Of a stretch of DNA of 64,000 nt, positions 12,801-24,100 are shown piece after piece (the stretch's first letter is position 1; each line of letters starts with the position of its first letter). A model generated the notes under the pieces. That model was not told the DNA's origin and made no database searches. It worked only from the letters and a program-made list of their open reading frames with translations. Source of the DNA: Membranipora membranacea (Eukaryota > Bryozoa > Gymnolaemata > Cheilostomatida > Membraniporidae); assembly GCA_914767715.1 (NCBI GenBank), contig OU612067.1:17239001-17303000 (forward strand), written 5' to 3'. The position numbers were made by a program, and so were the translations under genes.

Positions 12801-13596
12801 CTTTGTAGCTACATCCGATACAGTCAGATCTGTGCACAGACAGTGAGACGAAGTTTGAAGCCTCAACACCAGGCAGCTGATGCTGCTAGAAAAGATGCTT
12901 CTGCTATTAGAATAACTAGATGGGCAGAAGGAAAACCAGTAGAGTAAGTACTTGTTGGTCACACAATTGTTGCAGTTTAGATTGAAAGACTGCAAACACG
13001 TCTGATCTGATGAGGTGGACTGAAGTAAATGTTGAATTAATCAAATCAGTGATATATGAGACCCGTCATATCATAGCCAGAGTCCCCAGACTCATTAGAT
13101 TCAACTAGAAGTTTTCACTCACATCAGAGATCAATTAAAATTAAATGATAAATTTTTACAAAATTTGTGCCAGTTTGATAATATTCTCACTTGATTCTCA
13201 GGATTTAATGTTCCCTTTTAGGAAGGGTTAGATTTAGATCCAGTTGGCCTGCATTTGGAATTGCTCCCACCCACTGATAAGCCAGCCAGCCAGCAGAAAG
13301 TTCCCTGTTGCTTTTCGGTAGTTAGGGAACCATTGTTGTGAAAGCAGACAAAATGGATCAAATTGATCGAGGTTAGAATTTTATAACGCTAAAAAATTGG
13401 ACAGATTTTATGTCACGCATAAAACTGGCAAAACTTGAATTGTCCTCCCATATACTGAGACAGTTCCTGAGTCTAAACTTTCCATGGTTTGCCATCATTT
13501 TTCACTTCAAACTGGGCAAATCTTGATTTTAAACTTTCTTGCCCACTATTTTCATTAATTATTTTTCTTTCTGTTTTCAGGAAAGCTGCAGCATAG
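6870..13596 (+). CDS. ATP5F1E: ATP synthase F1 subunit epsilon, mitochondrial, 3 exons
   Basis: Smallest subunit of the F1 central stalk. Exons 6870-6898, 12809-12943 and 13581-13596 give a 59-aa protein. Exon 1 encodes MSFWRNVGI plus two bases of the next codon and ends at GTAAGTAAG. Exon 2 encodes YIRYSQICAQTVRRSLKP, nearly identical to the start of animal epsilon subunits, and continues to ITRWAEGKPVE. Exon 3 adds KAAA and the stop. Human and fly proteins start WRQAGLSYIRYSQ and WRAAGITYIQYSN, and the fly protein shares the WANGKPA-like end. Intron 1 is 5.9 kb because it contains the non-LTR retrotransposon in the same orientation; its short exons make the gene easy to miss. Lies 961 bp from SHMT in divergent orientation. 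Confidence 0.93.
6970..7320 (+). repeat. Tandem monomers in the LINE 5' region
   Basis: Two related units start at about 6970 and 7096 (period about 127 bp), with a partial third near 7270. Each contains CTTTTATAGAGCAAA, a run TTTTCATTT, a GGTTCAGTTCTGCAGTTTT block and an ACGGTTCTGTTC-like segment. Such repeated 5' monomers act as promoters in some LINEs; that role here is inference. The 5' edge of the element was placed from this repeat. Confidence 0.7.
7430..8386 (+). CDS. LINE ORF1 protein with PHD-like zinc finger
   Basis: 318 aa from the ATG at 7430 (an in-frame GTG precedes it). The N-terminal 25 residues are Pro/Ser/Arg-rich. Residues about 30-90 hold a cysteine/histidine cluster, CQKC, CSCC, HTTC and a final WYCPKC, spaced like a PHD/RING-type finger. 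A Lys/Glu-rich, probably coiled-coil segment follows (about 105-190), then a basic region with REKLERKQ and MRRARRSLAEKFP. ORF1 proteins of this kind bind the element's RNA. PHD-bearing ORF1s occur in CR1-group elements. ORF2 starts 53 bp downstream in another frame. No stop or frameshift is seen. Confidence 0.8.
   Translation: MPSPMRTRSPLASPSRPGITPIQANPNNCQKCTRAIAKKPALKCSCCYLSTHTTCLPEWADITTMSEFTKIINRTGLLWYCPKCQPKLPDYFYGPGVKPSLAQLETKLDALTKIVTESHKMTKTYAQVTGESKEDSSEIKAIAKRLDERAKQDSLTREKLERKQSAILHNLSEKVDTHKDVCNLLNYLQFHPNSTTRISRLGSLKQNEGQSKSRPVKIQFHTEVMKIDFLRKFNSLNSPHKEGMFATLDLTKDEQEKEFIMRRARRSLAEKFPDNKYRVRSGDLQRRTSDNQTWCNIDNNGEPITTAAKNATIQSESS
8440..11187 (+). CDS. LINE ORF2: endonuclease and reverse transcriptase
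   Basis: 915 aa. The N-terminal 230 residues form an exonuclease/endonuclease/phosphatase-fold nuclease: MNWNCNGISGK, ALTETKL, IVGDFNLPDIDW, and the closing SDHD motif are all present. RT motifs follow: VIPIHKKDSRTAPLNYRPIS, HGFRKRHGCDTQL, AVLDFSKAFDVVSHRKL (first catalytic Asp), SGVPQGSVLGPLLF, LRLFADDSLVY (catalytic FADD) and KYLGVHID. The C terminus (RRKGADLKLYFKIITG and on) is a usual LINE tail without RNase H. All catalytic residues I can recognise are intact, so the protein could be active; expression is not shown by sequence. It is oriented with the host gene. Confidence 0.95.
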   Translation: MNNKHSIKIMNWNCNGISGKSHQLEVALNQHKPDIFALTETKLIPCITDKEICINYTLYRLDRTGSVGRGGGVLIGVLDSSNIVVTQVLPAETGELLSIVASVGGFSFDLTVYYHRPSVRNVDDFITWCKNESSCRQVIVGDFNLPDIDWTTCNLKKRQDIHMHESFLTFIDSTDLQQHVKFPTHRHGNTLDLVLSNLDLSTPTSQPSCSDHDIILFDLFSEDPVSHTNENNNTTPFYIFKKANIPDIMVDCFDLEKDVCQLIENKAPVNRVWETFKNCIHRTASANIPSRTRKTNSGPWLSMATKREIARRKRWHKTSIIYNTKENRDKLAAQSKLCNTLMNRDYNLFLNRHICDRLENGDTKPLFKFIANRRGNNNTIKKLDGCSENSPAELAECFASSFSSVCTVDDGRCPPTIDNIAKQTTKITIEPRGVLRQLETLDRTKGAGPDGLSSALLKFLANYIYKSLAMIFQYSFDSGLVPDDWRRANVIPIHKKDSRTAPLNYRPISMTCIASKVLEHIICHDINNFLDTNHLLSDCQHGFRKRHGCDTQLLTTISELVDSYDLNVPTDLAVLDFSKAFDVVSHRKLALKLKAIGVHPITCDWISGWLSKRTLSVTVNGAKSSHHNVTSGVPQGSVLGPLLFLIFINDMPSCIKNSTLRLFADDSLVYHRIKSQADEIDLQSDLDNLAKWANTWQMCFNVSKCEFMRVERQAQASINNPSQTYNLNATQLSHVSSVKYLGVHIDAHLSFDKHIREICKKATRTLHMLMRNLKKAKTKTKTVSFKTICRPILEYASHGWSPHLGKHIDVMEAINRKAFRWAYQKRRSDHISAHMAEVGWQTLFERRKGADLKLYFKIITGTAAVNEEMFTVSHSHHHTRIGAIKGTINTDVKRYSFKQRVYKYMNPTLNRLNST
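11241..12808. other. Rest of ATP5F1E intron 1
   Basis: Contains the uncertain 3' tail of the LINE and about 1.2 kb of single-copy-looking intron. I see no coding exon, RNA gene or clear repeat. A decoy resembling an ATP5F1E first exon near 12675-12700 lacks an ATG and a usable donor. Confidence 0.5.
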
Positions 13597-16102
13597 TGAG
13601 ACTGAAGCCTACAATATGGAATCATTTTCTCTCATTTTCTTATCAAACTATTATAGGGAATTCGCCAAATTTTTCATACTATTCTGCGCTGTATGGATAT
13701 CTCAATTTACTTGTGTAAGATTTCTTGACTATCAAATGATCGGTTTAAGAAATATAGTTGGTTTGTGATGATGATGATCTTGTATTTATGCCTATCTTAA
13801 AATATTCGGATTGATTTTCATGATCTGTAGTTCTAGTTGTCGTTCATATCGATCACCCAGATTCCACCATAACATTACTTTTACCACAGTGTTCATAAGA
13901 GGAATGCTTTCCTTTATCACACATGCCTGAGATATCGAAATTTACAGCTAACTACCTAATTGCACTATATATATATACACTCCAATCTTGAAATAACAAA
14001 AATCAGTGCTAGCTAGCATAAGTAACCCCCAAACAAGCTGAACTAAATTCTAGCTAATATGTACCCCATCTAGTGTATGTGCTCATAATTAGAAAAGGGA
14101 ATTTGCTGCTAGCACAACAGCAATCCATACTATATAAAGTTCACGGTAGATTCCAACAGACAAATCAAGTCAAAACTATAGCATATACATCGCTTTCACC
14201 TTGATAAACACAGTTTGGTGTCATTTTTTATGAATAAGGAGCATGAACCACTTCATATATGTACCTAGAATAAGTACTCAGTGTGACTTCTGAAATATAA
14301 GAAGCTTTTTTGGTGAAAACAGGATAGAACCCATCAGGGAGAATGGAAGGGGGAGGAGTCTGCACTCGCTAATCCACACCTTTTTTATAACATGTTACTT
14401 TCGTTTTGGAGTTGTGCCCTCGCAACCGCAACTAAACCACGTTTAGTGAATGAGAATTCTCCCTGAAACATATACACACACAGCTAATCATTTCACTATT
14501 CCCTTCTGTGGGAGTAGTAGAAAAACTCCATGCTTACTGTAAGCAGGGAGTTTGTTCCTCCTTAGTTCGTCCATTGGATAAATTCCAGCAGGGAACATGA
14601 TTGTCCCAAACTTCCTGCCATCAGGGAGTTTGGGATATCCTAGCCTGTCTTGTCTAGACAGGCTAGGGATATCCCAAACTCCCTGCTGCTATAAGCAGGC
14701 AGGATATCCCACCCTCCCTGCTATAACATTTCCAAAGGTAATTTTTGGAGTTGGGTTTCCCATATTTTAAGATGACAACTCCTTACATCAGCCACCCACG
14801 TGAACGAGCAACATGTGTGGCCTAATATACAAATAGAAGATAACTCCTGTATCATACATAATATATATTCCACTCTAAATCTTTACACTGTATCCGGATA
14901 GCCTTCGTACCAAAATTTCTGTATAGTTCACTACATTTGTATTTAATCTATCTTTAACAATATTATTACCACAGACTATGGTCTGGTGGTAGTGAATAAT
15001 TATAAATCCTACTTAGTCAGTAGAGTAGTAGGTGAATGTCCCTAGCAGAGCTCTTACATTGCATAGTCAATGAACTTCTGTATGAACTCCTAGCTAGAGC
15101 ATGAACTGTCAATGAGTTTGTTACCCTGAACATTAAGGTGAGCCATGACGTATGTATATAATGATGTAAACAAACTTGAATTGGTTCATTCTGTTCATTG
15201 GTTAGTCAGTCACTCAGTGGATAGATTATTTAATTAGTAGAAGTTCCCAGTTCTTTTGTAAGGTATTCTTTCTTTTGATTTGATAATAACTCTCAAGCCG
15301 ATGATGTCACTACATCAGTTATGAGATAAAAAACTACAGTTCTTATGTATTTATATAGTTGCTCACTGTTTCTTAGCATGCTCATTTGTTGTGTTGGTAC
15401 TTTCACTAGACTAGAGGATCAGTGGATGAAGCTTGAAATGTTCTGACACCTCCCCAACCACTAGATTGCAGGAGATAGCTGGCTCTGTCCTGTTTCACAC
15501 TATCTACCCTGGACTGACTAGGTACCAAGCAAACCAAAAGAAAAACAGAATAATTTCATGAGGTACGCATACATAGTATTTTATTTGTCACAAGTTGGAA
15601 ATGACTTCCAACCCCTTGATCATGCTAGTTTTGTTTCAAAGTCAGCGTTAGATTAATCCTTAGTTAGAGCACATACTGAATGTTTATACGTTAGGATACT
15701 TTATCCTGCTATCAATCGTACGGATACTCAGCCCGACAATGAGAAAAAGCAAATCTACATAGGAAGTATAAATTTCCGGACCTAAACATTATGGTTGTAG
15801 AATGTCTAGTGTTAGCCATAGGCCTATCATGCCGGTATACCTTTGTTGTTAGAAGCTATTCAATCATAGATAACTTGATAATCCAAAAGTTGGGTTCAGC
15901 AATATCTTGCTACAAGGTGTGCCTAGCTTAGGCTATAGGCCTACATACATTTTGATGCCATGGTACTATAAATTGACAACATTTGGTGTGTAAAAACATA
16001 TTTTTCCCAGCTGATTGACTGCATTGTTTACTACTGATCCATAGCCTAGAAGTGTTGACACTTCACACCATTGATACAATATATCTTGCTTTTTTTTACA
16101 GG
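13597..16102. other. Spacer between ATP5F1E and COQ10
   Basis: 2.5 kb without a recognisable coding exon. It holds a long hairpin repeat (14622-14685) and an inverted CAGGGAGAAT/ATTCTCCCTG pair spanning about 14333-14466, both probably small mobile elements. A non-coding first exon of COQ10 may lie here, because the COQ10 ATG directly follows an acceptor-like TTTTTTTACAG. Confidence 0.5.
14622..14685. repeat. Perfect-stem hairpin repeat around TAGCCTGTC
   Basis: Two near-identical arms of about 29 bp, CAGGGAGTTTGGGATATCC followed by TAGCCTGTCT and its reverse complement, separated by about 5 bp. The inner motif TAGCCTGTC recurs at 16893-16912 and in related form at 3769 and 51590. Probably nested miniature inverted-repeat elements. 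Confidence 0.65.
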
Positions 16103-17629
16103 ATGTTCTCTGTCTGCCAAAACTGTGGCTCCAAAACCAGTATTATCTTAAGATGCGTAAATGGATCTTCCAAACTAGCAGAGCTTTCATCTCACCAACA
16201 ATCTAGCAAATTACACCAGAGGGCCAAACCACTTCTATATCATGCTGGTATTCCTCCTTTGATAAGTAACAATCAAACCGCACACATGATGCCTAAACTA
16301 GATTCTCAGGGACATAGACAATTGAATTCGCTCATAGATGGACTTAGTTTACAGACACAATCATATACTTCAAGCAACAGGAATCAATCATATGCGGAGC
16401 GTAGGCTATTAGGATATTCTATGGAACAGATGTATGAGGTAAGGTCAATGGCAATGTCAAACAACCCGTTCTTTCCTATCCCATCCCATCAATTGGAGTG
16501 TCTATACTTAGAATGCCCATGAATCAACGAAAATGTTATTGAAACATTCTTGTGTGTGATGATGGAGCAATATTGCACAGTTTCCGGCTACTTGGTTAGT
16601 TGCTTTCTTCTCTGGTCATTCCTATCTCCCAATGTTAATTTCAAATGAGTAACGTGATGACATCCACTATACATGTTTTCTTTTTATCTCTAACCAGAAT
16701 AAGGGTTGAGTTGTTTACAAGCGTTGGCACAATGCAATGACTACCCATCTACAATTGCAGGTTGTTGGTGATGTTGATCGATATAAAGAGTTCGTGCCTT
16801 GGTGTGTCGGCAGTGATGTCTATGACAAACGAAAAGGACACGCAAAAGCCAACTTAAAAATAGGTTAGTTTTACATAATTGTAGGTCTCTACTAGCCTGT
16901 CTTGACAGGCTAAGTTTCTGCTGGAAGGAGCTGGTTTCGAAGCAGATCAAAGAATAATCCTGTCTATTTGACACGTAACTCTCAGACTACATTATGTAAT
17001 TCTTATCTGGGTTATATAAAAGGATAAAATAGTCTATAGCACATTGTTTGTTGTGCAACCCAATAATAAACATTTTTATGTCGACGGTCCTGAAAGTCCA
17101 ATAGAAAGGCCAAACAAAACTCATTTCTACTATTTGCCATTTTGTCGTGCAGTCACAAATGTTTCTGCTAACTGATTTGAACATTGGAGATTTCATTCAT
17201 AATTTTCAAGTCAATGGTCATCTATGTGCGACCAATGATATTGTCAATTAGAGTTGTTATCATATTATTGCTCACTTTCAATTTACTTCTGTTGAAGGAT
17301 TCTCACCACTCCAGGAGCGGTACACATCAGCACTTACTTTTGTACATCCAAACTTGGTGAAGTCAGTCTGCACAGATGGTCGCCTTTTCAATCACTTAGT
17401 GACGGTGTGGAGATTTAGCCCCGGGCTACCGGATGTGCCGCAATCTTGTGTACTGGACTTTTCTATAAGCTTTGAGTTCAGATATGCTATACATGCAACA
17501 CTGTCGCACTATTTTTTCGATGAGGTTGTGAAACAAATGGTCAAGAGTTTTTTGGGTAGGGCTAAGAAACAGTATGGCAAACCCTCATTCCCTCACTCAA
17601 AACCTAGGATATTAGCCTATAAAGAATAG
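16103..17629 (+). CDS. COQ10: Coenzyme Q-binding protein COQ10 (START domain), 3 exons
   Basis: Mitochondrial START-family lipid-binding protein that binds ubiquinone and supports its delivery to or function in the respiratory chain. Exons 16103-16438, 16761-16863 and 17298-17629 join in frame to 256 aa (human COQ10 paralogues about 240). The N-terminal 100 residues are Ser/Lys/Gln-rich and probably include a mitochondrial leader. The START domain begins at [19 protein letters not shown], crosses the first junction into [19 protein letters not shown], and ends with [19 protein letters not shown]. An in-frame ATG lies upstream at 16052, but an acceptor-like tract TTTTTTTACAG sits just before 16103, favouring a 5' UTR intron. 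It converges with CDAN1 (517 bp between stop codons). A 20-bp palindrome lies just inside intron 2. Confidence 0.93.
16893..16912. repeat. 20-bp palindrome TAGCCTGTC-TT-GACAGGCTA
   Basis: Perfect 9-bp stem with a 2-bp spacer in COQ10 intron 2. It matches the core of the hairpin at 14640-14665, and half-copies occur at about 20087 and 29998. Looks like the minimal form of a dispersed inverted-repeat element. Confidence 0.5.
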
Positions 17630-17995
17630 TCTCCACTACCCAAGTATTACCTACTGAAGCAAGTAAATTATTTTTCCAAATACTGATATGAGTACTTTGT
17701 TCTATGTTTATTATATAAATCAGCTAGATTTATGCATTTAAAATTGATTCTTGTTTGCTCGGTTAAAAGTTCAGTATTTCTATCACCATGAATATCATCA
17801 CATACGTGTATGTGGGTTCTATGAACAGCCTCTTCCTAGTTCTTTGGTGAATTTGAATGAATGCTTTAACTTAGTTTTCTGTTAAATTTTCAGGATTTGT
17901 TACGGGAATCAAAGATTATTTTTAACACCAAGTATATTTAAGAATGCATTATTTGTAAACAACACCGCAAATGTATTTGGTCTACATTCATCTTT

Positions 17996-18001
17996 TTATT
18001 T
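17996..18001 (-). promoter_or_regulatory. Candidate polyadenylation signal of CDAN1
   Basis: AATAAA on the minus strand 145 bp past the CDAN1 stop. The two convergent genes have only 517 bp between stop codons, so their 3' UTRs are close or overlap. Confidence 0.4.
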
Positions 18002-18145
18002 GATGTAAAAAATTGGATCTTCTTCATTAGAGACATCTTCATAGTTCATTAGAAAAATCTAAGGGGAAACTTGCCATTACGAGTTACATTGAGCGAGGTG
18101 AACTGAGCAAAAACTGGATATCATAGTGCATTGCAAATAAATAGA

Positions 18146-21100
18146 TTAGCAAACTTTGAGCAGCTTTTTCTTGACCAGGATGTGTGACAAAAGTTGCTCA
18201 AAAAGTGAGCCAGGGACCTCCCCATTCACTTTCGGAAAAAGAGAAGACAATTCTGACCACATTGAGTTGAGAGCATCAGTTTTGAACAGTATTTCAACAT
18301 CACGCAACACATTTGGTGTAATATAATCAGGTCGATGCTCAGCAAGCTGTAACATCAGAATGACAATCAGCTGACATAAACTTTTGACAGCAATGCCGAG
18401 TAAGTCCGGATAACCCTGAATACACTGCACCGCACGTGACACAACCCCCTCAACATCAAAAGATGAATCAGATTGAGCAGAAGTAATATTACACAGAAGT
18501 AACTGCATATCGAGCAGCACGTCAGAAGGAACAGGAGTAGTCTCCCCATACTCCTGAGTGTGAATATCCATCATCTGGCTCTTTGATTGGCCAGAGGCTG
18601 ACCCAGTTCTTAGGTACTTGGTCATCTCTTGATTGAGTTCAGCTGATATGTACTGGTAGGTAAGATTTGAATTAAGCCACTTTGCAACTCTCTCGAAACC
18701 CTGGCGTATTATAACCCTACTGCATATTGTGATGATATGTTCTTCTGATTCCGGTGGCAGCAGTAGCTTCAATATCTCGCTAACTCTGGTCTCAAAGTAC
18801 CTCTCAACACCATCCAGTGCAAGTTTATGTAGTGCCGTATGAGTTGTGACACTTGAGGCATGTATAACTGGTGCCATTTTCTCCTTAATTTCGTTATTGC
18901 CATCTATTTTCTGGATTTCAGACACCAAAGATGATTTGGTCTCAGTTATCATGTTTATCATGCTGTTGGCACGGAAATCCTTGATATATGACGATGAAAC
19001 TCTCTCTGCAATGAAGTCACACGATTTCTTCATTGAAGCAGGCTGATTGTGGAAAAAGTTTTCCTCTAGGTTTTGTTGCAGTGTTGACATACTTGTTTGC
19101 GAAGGGTGAGCGATAGTTCCTGTTTCTTTAGGAACTGTGATCTCAGAGTGCGTGGAAGTAAGAGGGGTTATCTTCCTGGAGGTAACAACTTTGTTGTTCA
19201 TTCCCATCACAAATTGCACCAGCGTACATTTCACACATTGTAATATCATACAGCAGTCATATACAAGTCTCAGTCCAACAAGCCTGTTGCTACTTTCATC
19301 CACATTATTAGCTACCATCCCGTTTTTCCTAGTGTTGTTATGTTGTTCTGATGTAGGTAAGGTTTGAAACTGTTCTAGGTTGAACAGCCAAGAAAGACTA
19401 ACATATTCCAGCATTAGATGTTCTGTTACACAGGACTGAGCAATACGCCTTTTGACTATGTTGTAGTGAAAAGTCAGTGAACGAAGTACATCCGCATAAT
19501 ATGGAAGTGTCATACCATAGACATCTATCTGGCTCAGATATTGCACAACCCATGGCAACAAGACATACACGCGAGCATCCTTCACAGATATCCTGAGCAT
19601 CTCCTTTATATCAAGGGGCGGTGGACAGCTTAGCCTCAGCATCCTGTACTGCTCATCAGAGCCCAGTGTTTTACTGTCGTTACATTTGTATGGAGAGAAC
19701 GAGATGTAGCCCAGGAACTTAGCTAGCAGGCGAGACGATAGCACAGAGTCTGAGAATTGCTCAACTGAAGAAGATATTTCAATGTCTGCTGTATCGTCAC
19801 TGGGCTCAACATCCCACTCTGTATTGTTGAGTGATAATAACTTCATGGTCAACATTTCTTTCAGATGTTGTGTAAATCTGGACTCCTGTACTGCCTGCAA
19901 AGACATGGAGTAATATTTTATTTGCAAGTACATCTCAATAATTCATGTCTGTTATGATAACTATAATCATTAATATTCAGGATGATTCGGTCCAGATTCA
20001 GGCATATACATTTCTGGTCTTTGAGCAGGCAACAAATCACGCAATGCTGATGAAATATGAGTAAATGGTGTAGAGAAGCCCGTTAAGACAGGCTAAGTGT
20101 AGAGTAGAAGTAACAAATTTATCAACATGTACCTCACATAGAACCACAATGACTTTGAATAATCATCAACAAATTTGAAGAGAAATTGACCAATATCATC
20201 CATTTTGCTATCTTACTTGTAAATTAGAGAGGGAGCAACCCTGAAATGCAAGCAAGTTGGTCAAAAATTTATCTAAATGTATGATAGTAGGCATTCGTTT
20301 GATCAAGCTGATGTGTTCACACACTTACATCAATGAAAGTCTTGAAGAACAGCTCAGCTCGTTCGAATGTAGCCTGCCTCTCCTGCTGAGCGGGCCCTGT
20401 GAGTGGTATCACAAATCTCTCTCTTAGCTTTCTGTATTTCTCTGGCTGAGTAACCTTTAGGTTCTGTAACAATGTCAGGCTGGCCTCGTCTGTATCTACC
20501 CAACTCTCATCTAAATCTACAAATGTAACCATAACACTAGAATATGGGTTTCCATAACTTGGATCTGGAGAGTACGGTCTCGGACTTCTAGCGCCTAAAG
20601 ACATCACAAGAGACTCAGCTTTGTGCCTATTTGGACCTAGAAAACAATCTGACAGGGTTCATCTATGCCCAATTCACAGCACATGTTTTGTACTGTGATC
20701 CAAAATCAATCCCAGGTCAACAATGAGAAAACCCTTGTTGAAAATTCTTAAAGGATGGTGATATGAATCAAAAGGGTTATCCAACCTGTACTGTACCCAA
20801 CGCAAAATTTGACGAGTCATTTGATTTTAGTTTGAGAATGTAAGCAGGTTTTGGAAATACTCATAATATAAACTATGGGCAGAAAGTAACAAAAAGTTCA
20901 CCTATTCATCTATTTTATCAACTGCCGAAAGATCACTTCATTTTTATATTGATATTGACAAAGGTAGTATCAGTGAGAAAGTCTGCTAAAGTGAATTTAT
21001 GCATTTTATTAGTCAGGGTAGCTTTCTCATTGGTTTTTACGTTTGCAATTACCAGCCAGAATTTCACACTTAACAATCATACCTTTGAGACATGAGATAA

Positions 21101-24100
21101 GAAGTTGGTTGACAAACAGCCGAGAGAAGTGTACATAGTTAGATACATCATGTGAGTTTGTGTCAAACAGCTGTGAGACCTTCAGAGAGCAGTTAGTATG
21201 GAAACTCCACCCTGGTACAGTGTGGTTATTCTCCCATATTCTCTTCAACTGTTAACAGAGATCTTGACATTAAAACAATGAACTTTGGTGCAAGATTATC
21301 TTGACCATAAAGGATGGTGTAAAATATCTAGAAGTTTGGAATCTTTGATGGATTTTTAACACTGGCTTCTAATGTGGATATATTACAGAATGAATAAAAA
21401 ATCAAATTTGTAAACTAATGCATGCTTTGAGAAGAAATCAAGCAGTTTGCATCTCCAATGTCCATCAAATCAACATCAAGTACAATCCAAATATACTTTC
21501 TGACTGAGCCTGTTAACTTGTAAGCAGTAGAACAATAAACTTTACCTCGTAAAACATATCACGCTGTTTCTTGAAGTTGATAAAGTTGCGCTCTGATGGG
21601 AAATTACTTGAGTTGTCTGTCTCAGCTTGGAATGACACACTGGAAAATGATGACTGAGAGGCCTGACAAGAGACTTCTGATTTTTGCTCTTTTAATTTGG
21701 AACACAGATCTGCATCATATTTGACGAGGCGATCATTTTGGCTCAGTAGCCTCCTAACGCTTGCGTCCATCATGTCAATCAAGACCTGAAATTTTAAGTA
21801 GAGCCATAGTGTCAAAAATCTATTCTTTAAACTGCTCTCAAAGTATATGACGTAATTATCAACCAATGGCATAATTCAATACAATCCAGAGTTATCTACA
21901 CCTTGTACAATATCAACAATGTGCACACAACTCTTAATTGCATGTATGAGGATGTTCACTGTAATCAGTCATGAACGCAGGTTTTGAAATTCTATAACTC
22001 TGTAAATCGGCTCATAGCATATTATGATGTCAGCTTGGTATACCTGGCATTTTGACAGAGTATTTGCAGCAAAGTAGAGCATGTTGTGCACAGATCTGAG
22101 TAAGGTTGTTGTAGCAGGCTGCAGTTTGGAGTCGACAGCTTGATCAAGAGGCACTCGACAACAGAGAAGTTGCACTAACAGATGTAGGTCAGCAGGTATG
22201 TTTTGAGTTTTTCCAGCTATCAAAAAAACATTTGAGCGTTTAATAACCTAACAGACAGTGAACAAATGAATAGCAAGACACATGAAATTATCTGTCCGAA
22301 TATTTTCAACTTCAAATAATAACAATGTGCGTAAATTTTAATATTTCATCATGGTTAAACATAGCAGATTTAAAGATTCTACTTTGGGATTGACAGAAGA
22401 TATGTGAATAAAGTGAAGAAGATTCACCCATGTGAGACAAGGAAGGGTGGGATATCCTCCACTCTCCCAGAAGAGGAACCATAAAGAGCCAAGAGGCTTG
22501 AAACATTCTCAAGCACAATGAATGAGAGGATAACTCGTAATTTGAAACAACAATCCCTGAACGCAGTAACTCTCCTCATCATTTATCTGACCGAGCATAT
22601 CGCTGTACCTGTTATAAGTAAAGCAAATGTTTCAGCAGCTCTCATGATCTCCCCTGGACATGTAACTTTTCCTGGATCAGGTTCGACAAATTGTTCTTCT
22701 CCTGCAGCCTTGCTTCTCATCATAGCAGCAGATATTTTTGAAGGCGTAACAGCATTCCTTGGACTGCTACTGGCTGCTTCAGTATTGTTAATCATAGACA
22801 TTATCTGATCTTTCTTTTCCCTCAGCTTAGAGCGTTCTTCTGAGAAGTTGCCCGGTTTAGGTGCAGAAGATTGAGATTTTTGTGGGCTTTGCGGAGTGAA
22901 AACTGCCTGCTGTCTGAAGCCATTACTCCAGCTTCTGTTTGAGGACACTGGTGTCGGAGTAATTCTCCTTGATGGCTGCTGGTTTGCCTGCACTGCATTA
23001 AGAGTTACCCTCCTTGACTTTTTATTGCCTATCTCGGCTGACTTGGACACAGAAGTAATCTGTTGACTACTTGATAAGGTCCCATTTGTAATGGACTTGA
23101 TTGGTTGAATTATTGGGTTGGAATCTTCATTCTTGTCTTCAGTCAGAGTTTCCAGCTTTTTGACGCTTTTCCCAGCTATACTGCCATCAGTTTCATCGTG
23201 AGAAGTATCCATATCATTAGGATATGGTGAACTATCAGATGTGCTGCTATCATGAGATCGATTCAGAGATGCATTTGGTCTGTCTGGGGTGGCTATGTTA
23301 CATATAGCCCTTAGAGGGGTGATGTCTGTCTTACCAATATTGGTTGACCAGGACCCACAAGGAGGGGATATAAACGGGTTAGCTAATGCCGGCTGAGGTT
23401 TATGTGGTGTACGCCTTTGCTTACGACGTTCTGGTGTCATGAAATCAGCCAGTGTAAGTGAATGGTTTGAGCGATTATGGCTTGGTGTGCTTGATGATAG
23501 TGGTTTGACGTCCGCATTGGTTAAGTCATAAGTGTTTCTCGAATCACCTGATTTGTCTGAAAGAAAAGATAATTTGCTCTGATTGAAAATTTCCAAATGT
23601 CATAGTCATACGTTTGAAAAAAAAAACACTTCGTTGCCTGCTTCAAACACGAAATTTTAATAAAAAACAATGTTTTTAATTTCAGTACATACACATCTGA
23701 CCAACATATGTCACACATGTGTGTATAGAGCTTATTGTTTGGCGCCAAGCCAAACATGTGTGGGCCATATCTATTGGGAGTTGTCTAAAACCAACAAAGT
23801 CAAATCAATCCGCAACAGACATATCACAAATATCAATTTAGCCAAAGCAGCCTGGATGTTTCATTACACAAAGCCCTGAAAATTATTTAGTATATGTTCA
23901 GAAAAAGCCCTTCCTCGGAAAAAAAAAACCCGGGATTTGTCAGTTATGAATATAAGTTTGTAAGGCCAAGCACCCAGTTGCGTTTCCGAGAGGTTGAAAT
24001 TTATCAAACCATCAACTGACAGGATCAATTTTGGCAGGTTACTTACCAAAATCACTTTGGTTTGCAGAGAAGAGTTTTATTCTTCTCATAGGCTTGGTTT

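Noticed and set aside
12714-12995. 93-aa ORF on the minus strand
   Set aside because: It is the antisense shadow of ATP5F1E exon 2.
22518-22808. 96-aa plus-strand ORF
   Set aside because: Antisense of codanin-1 exon 3.
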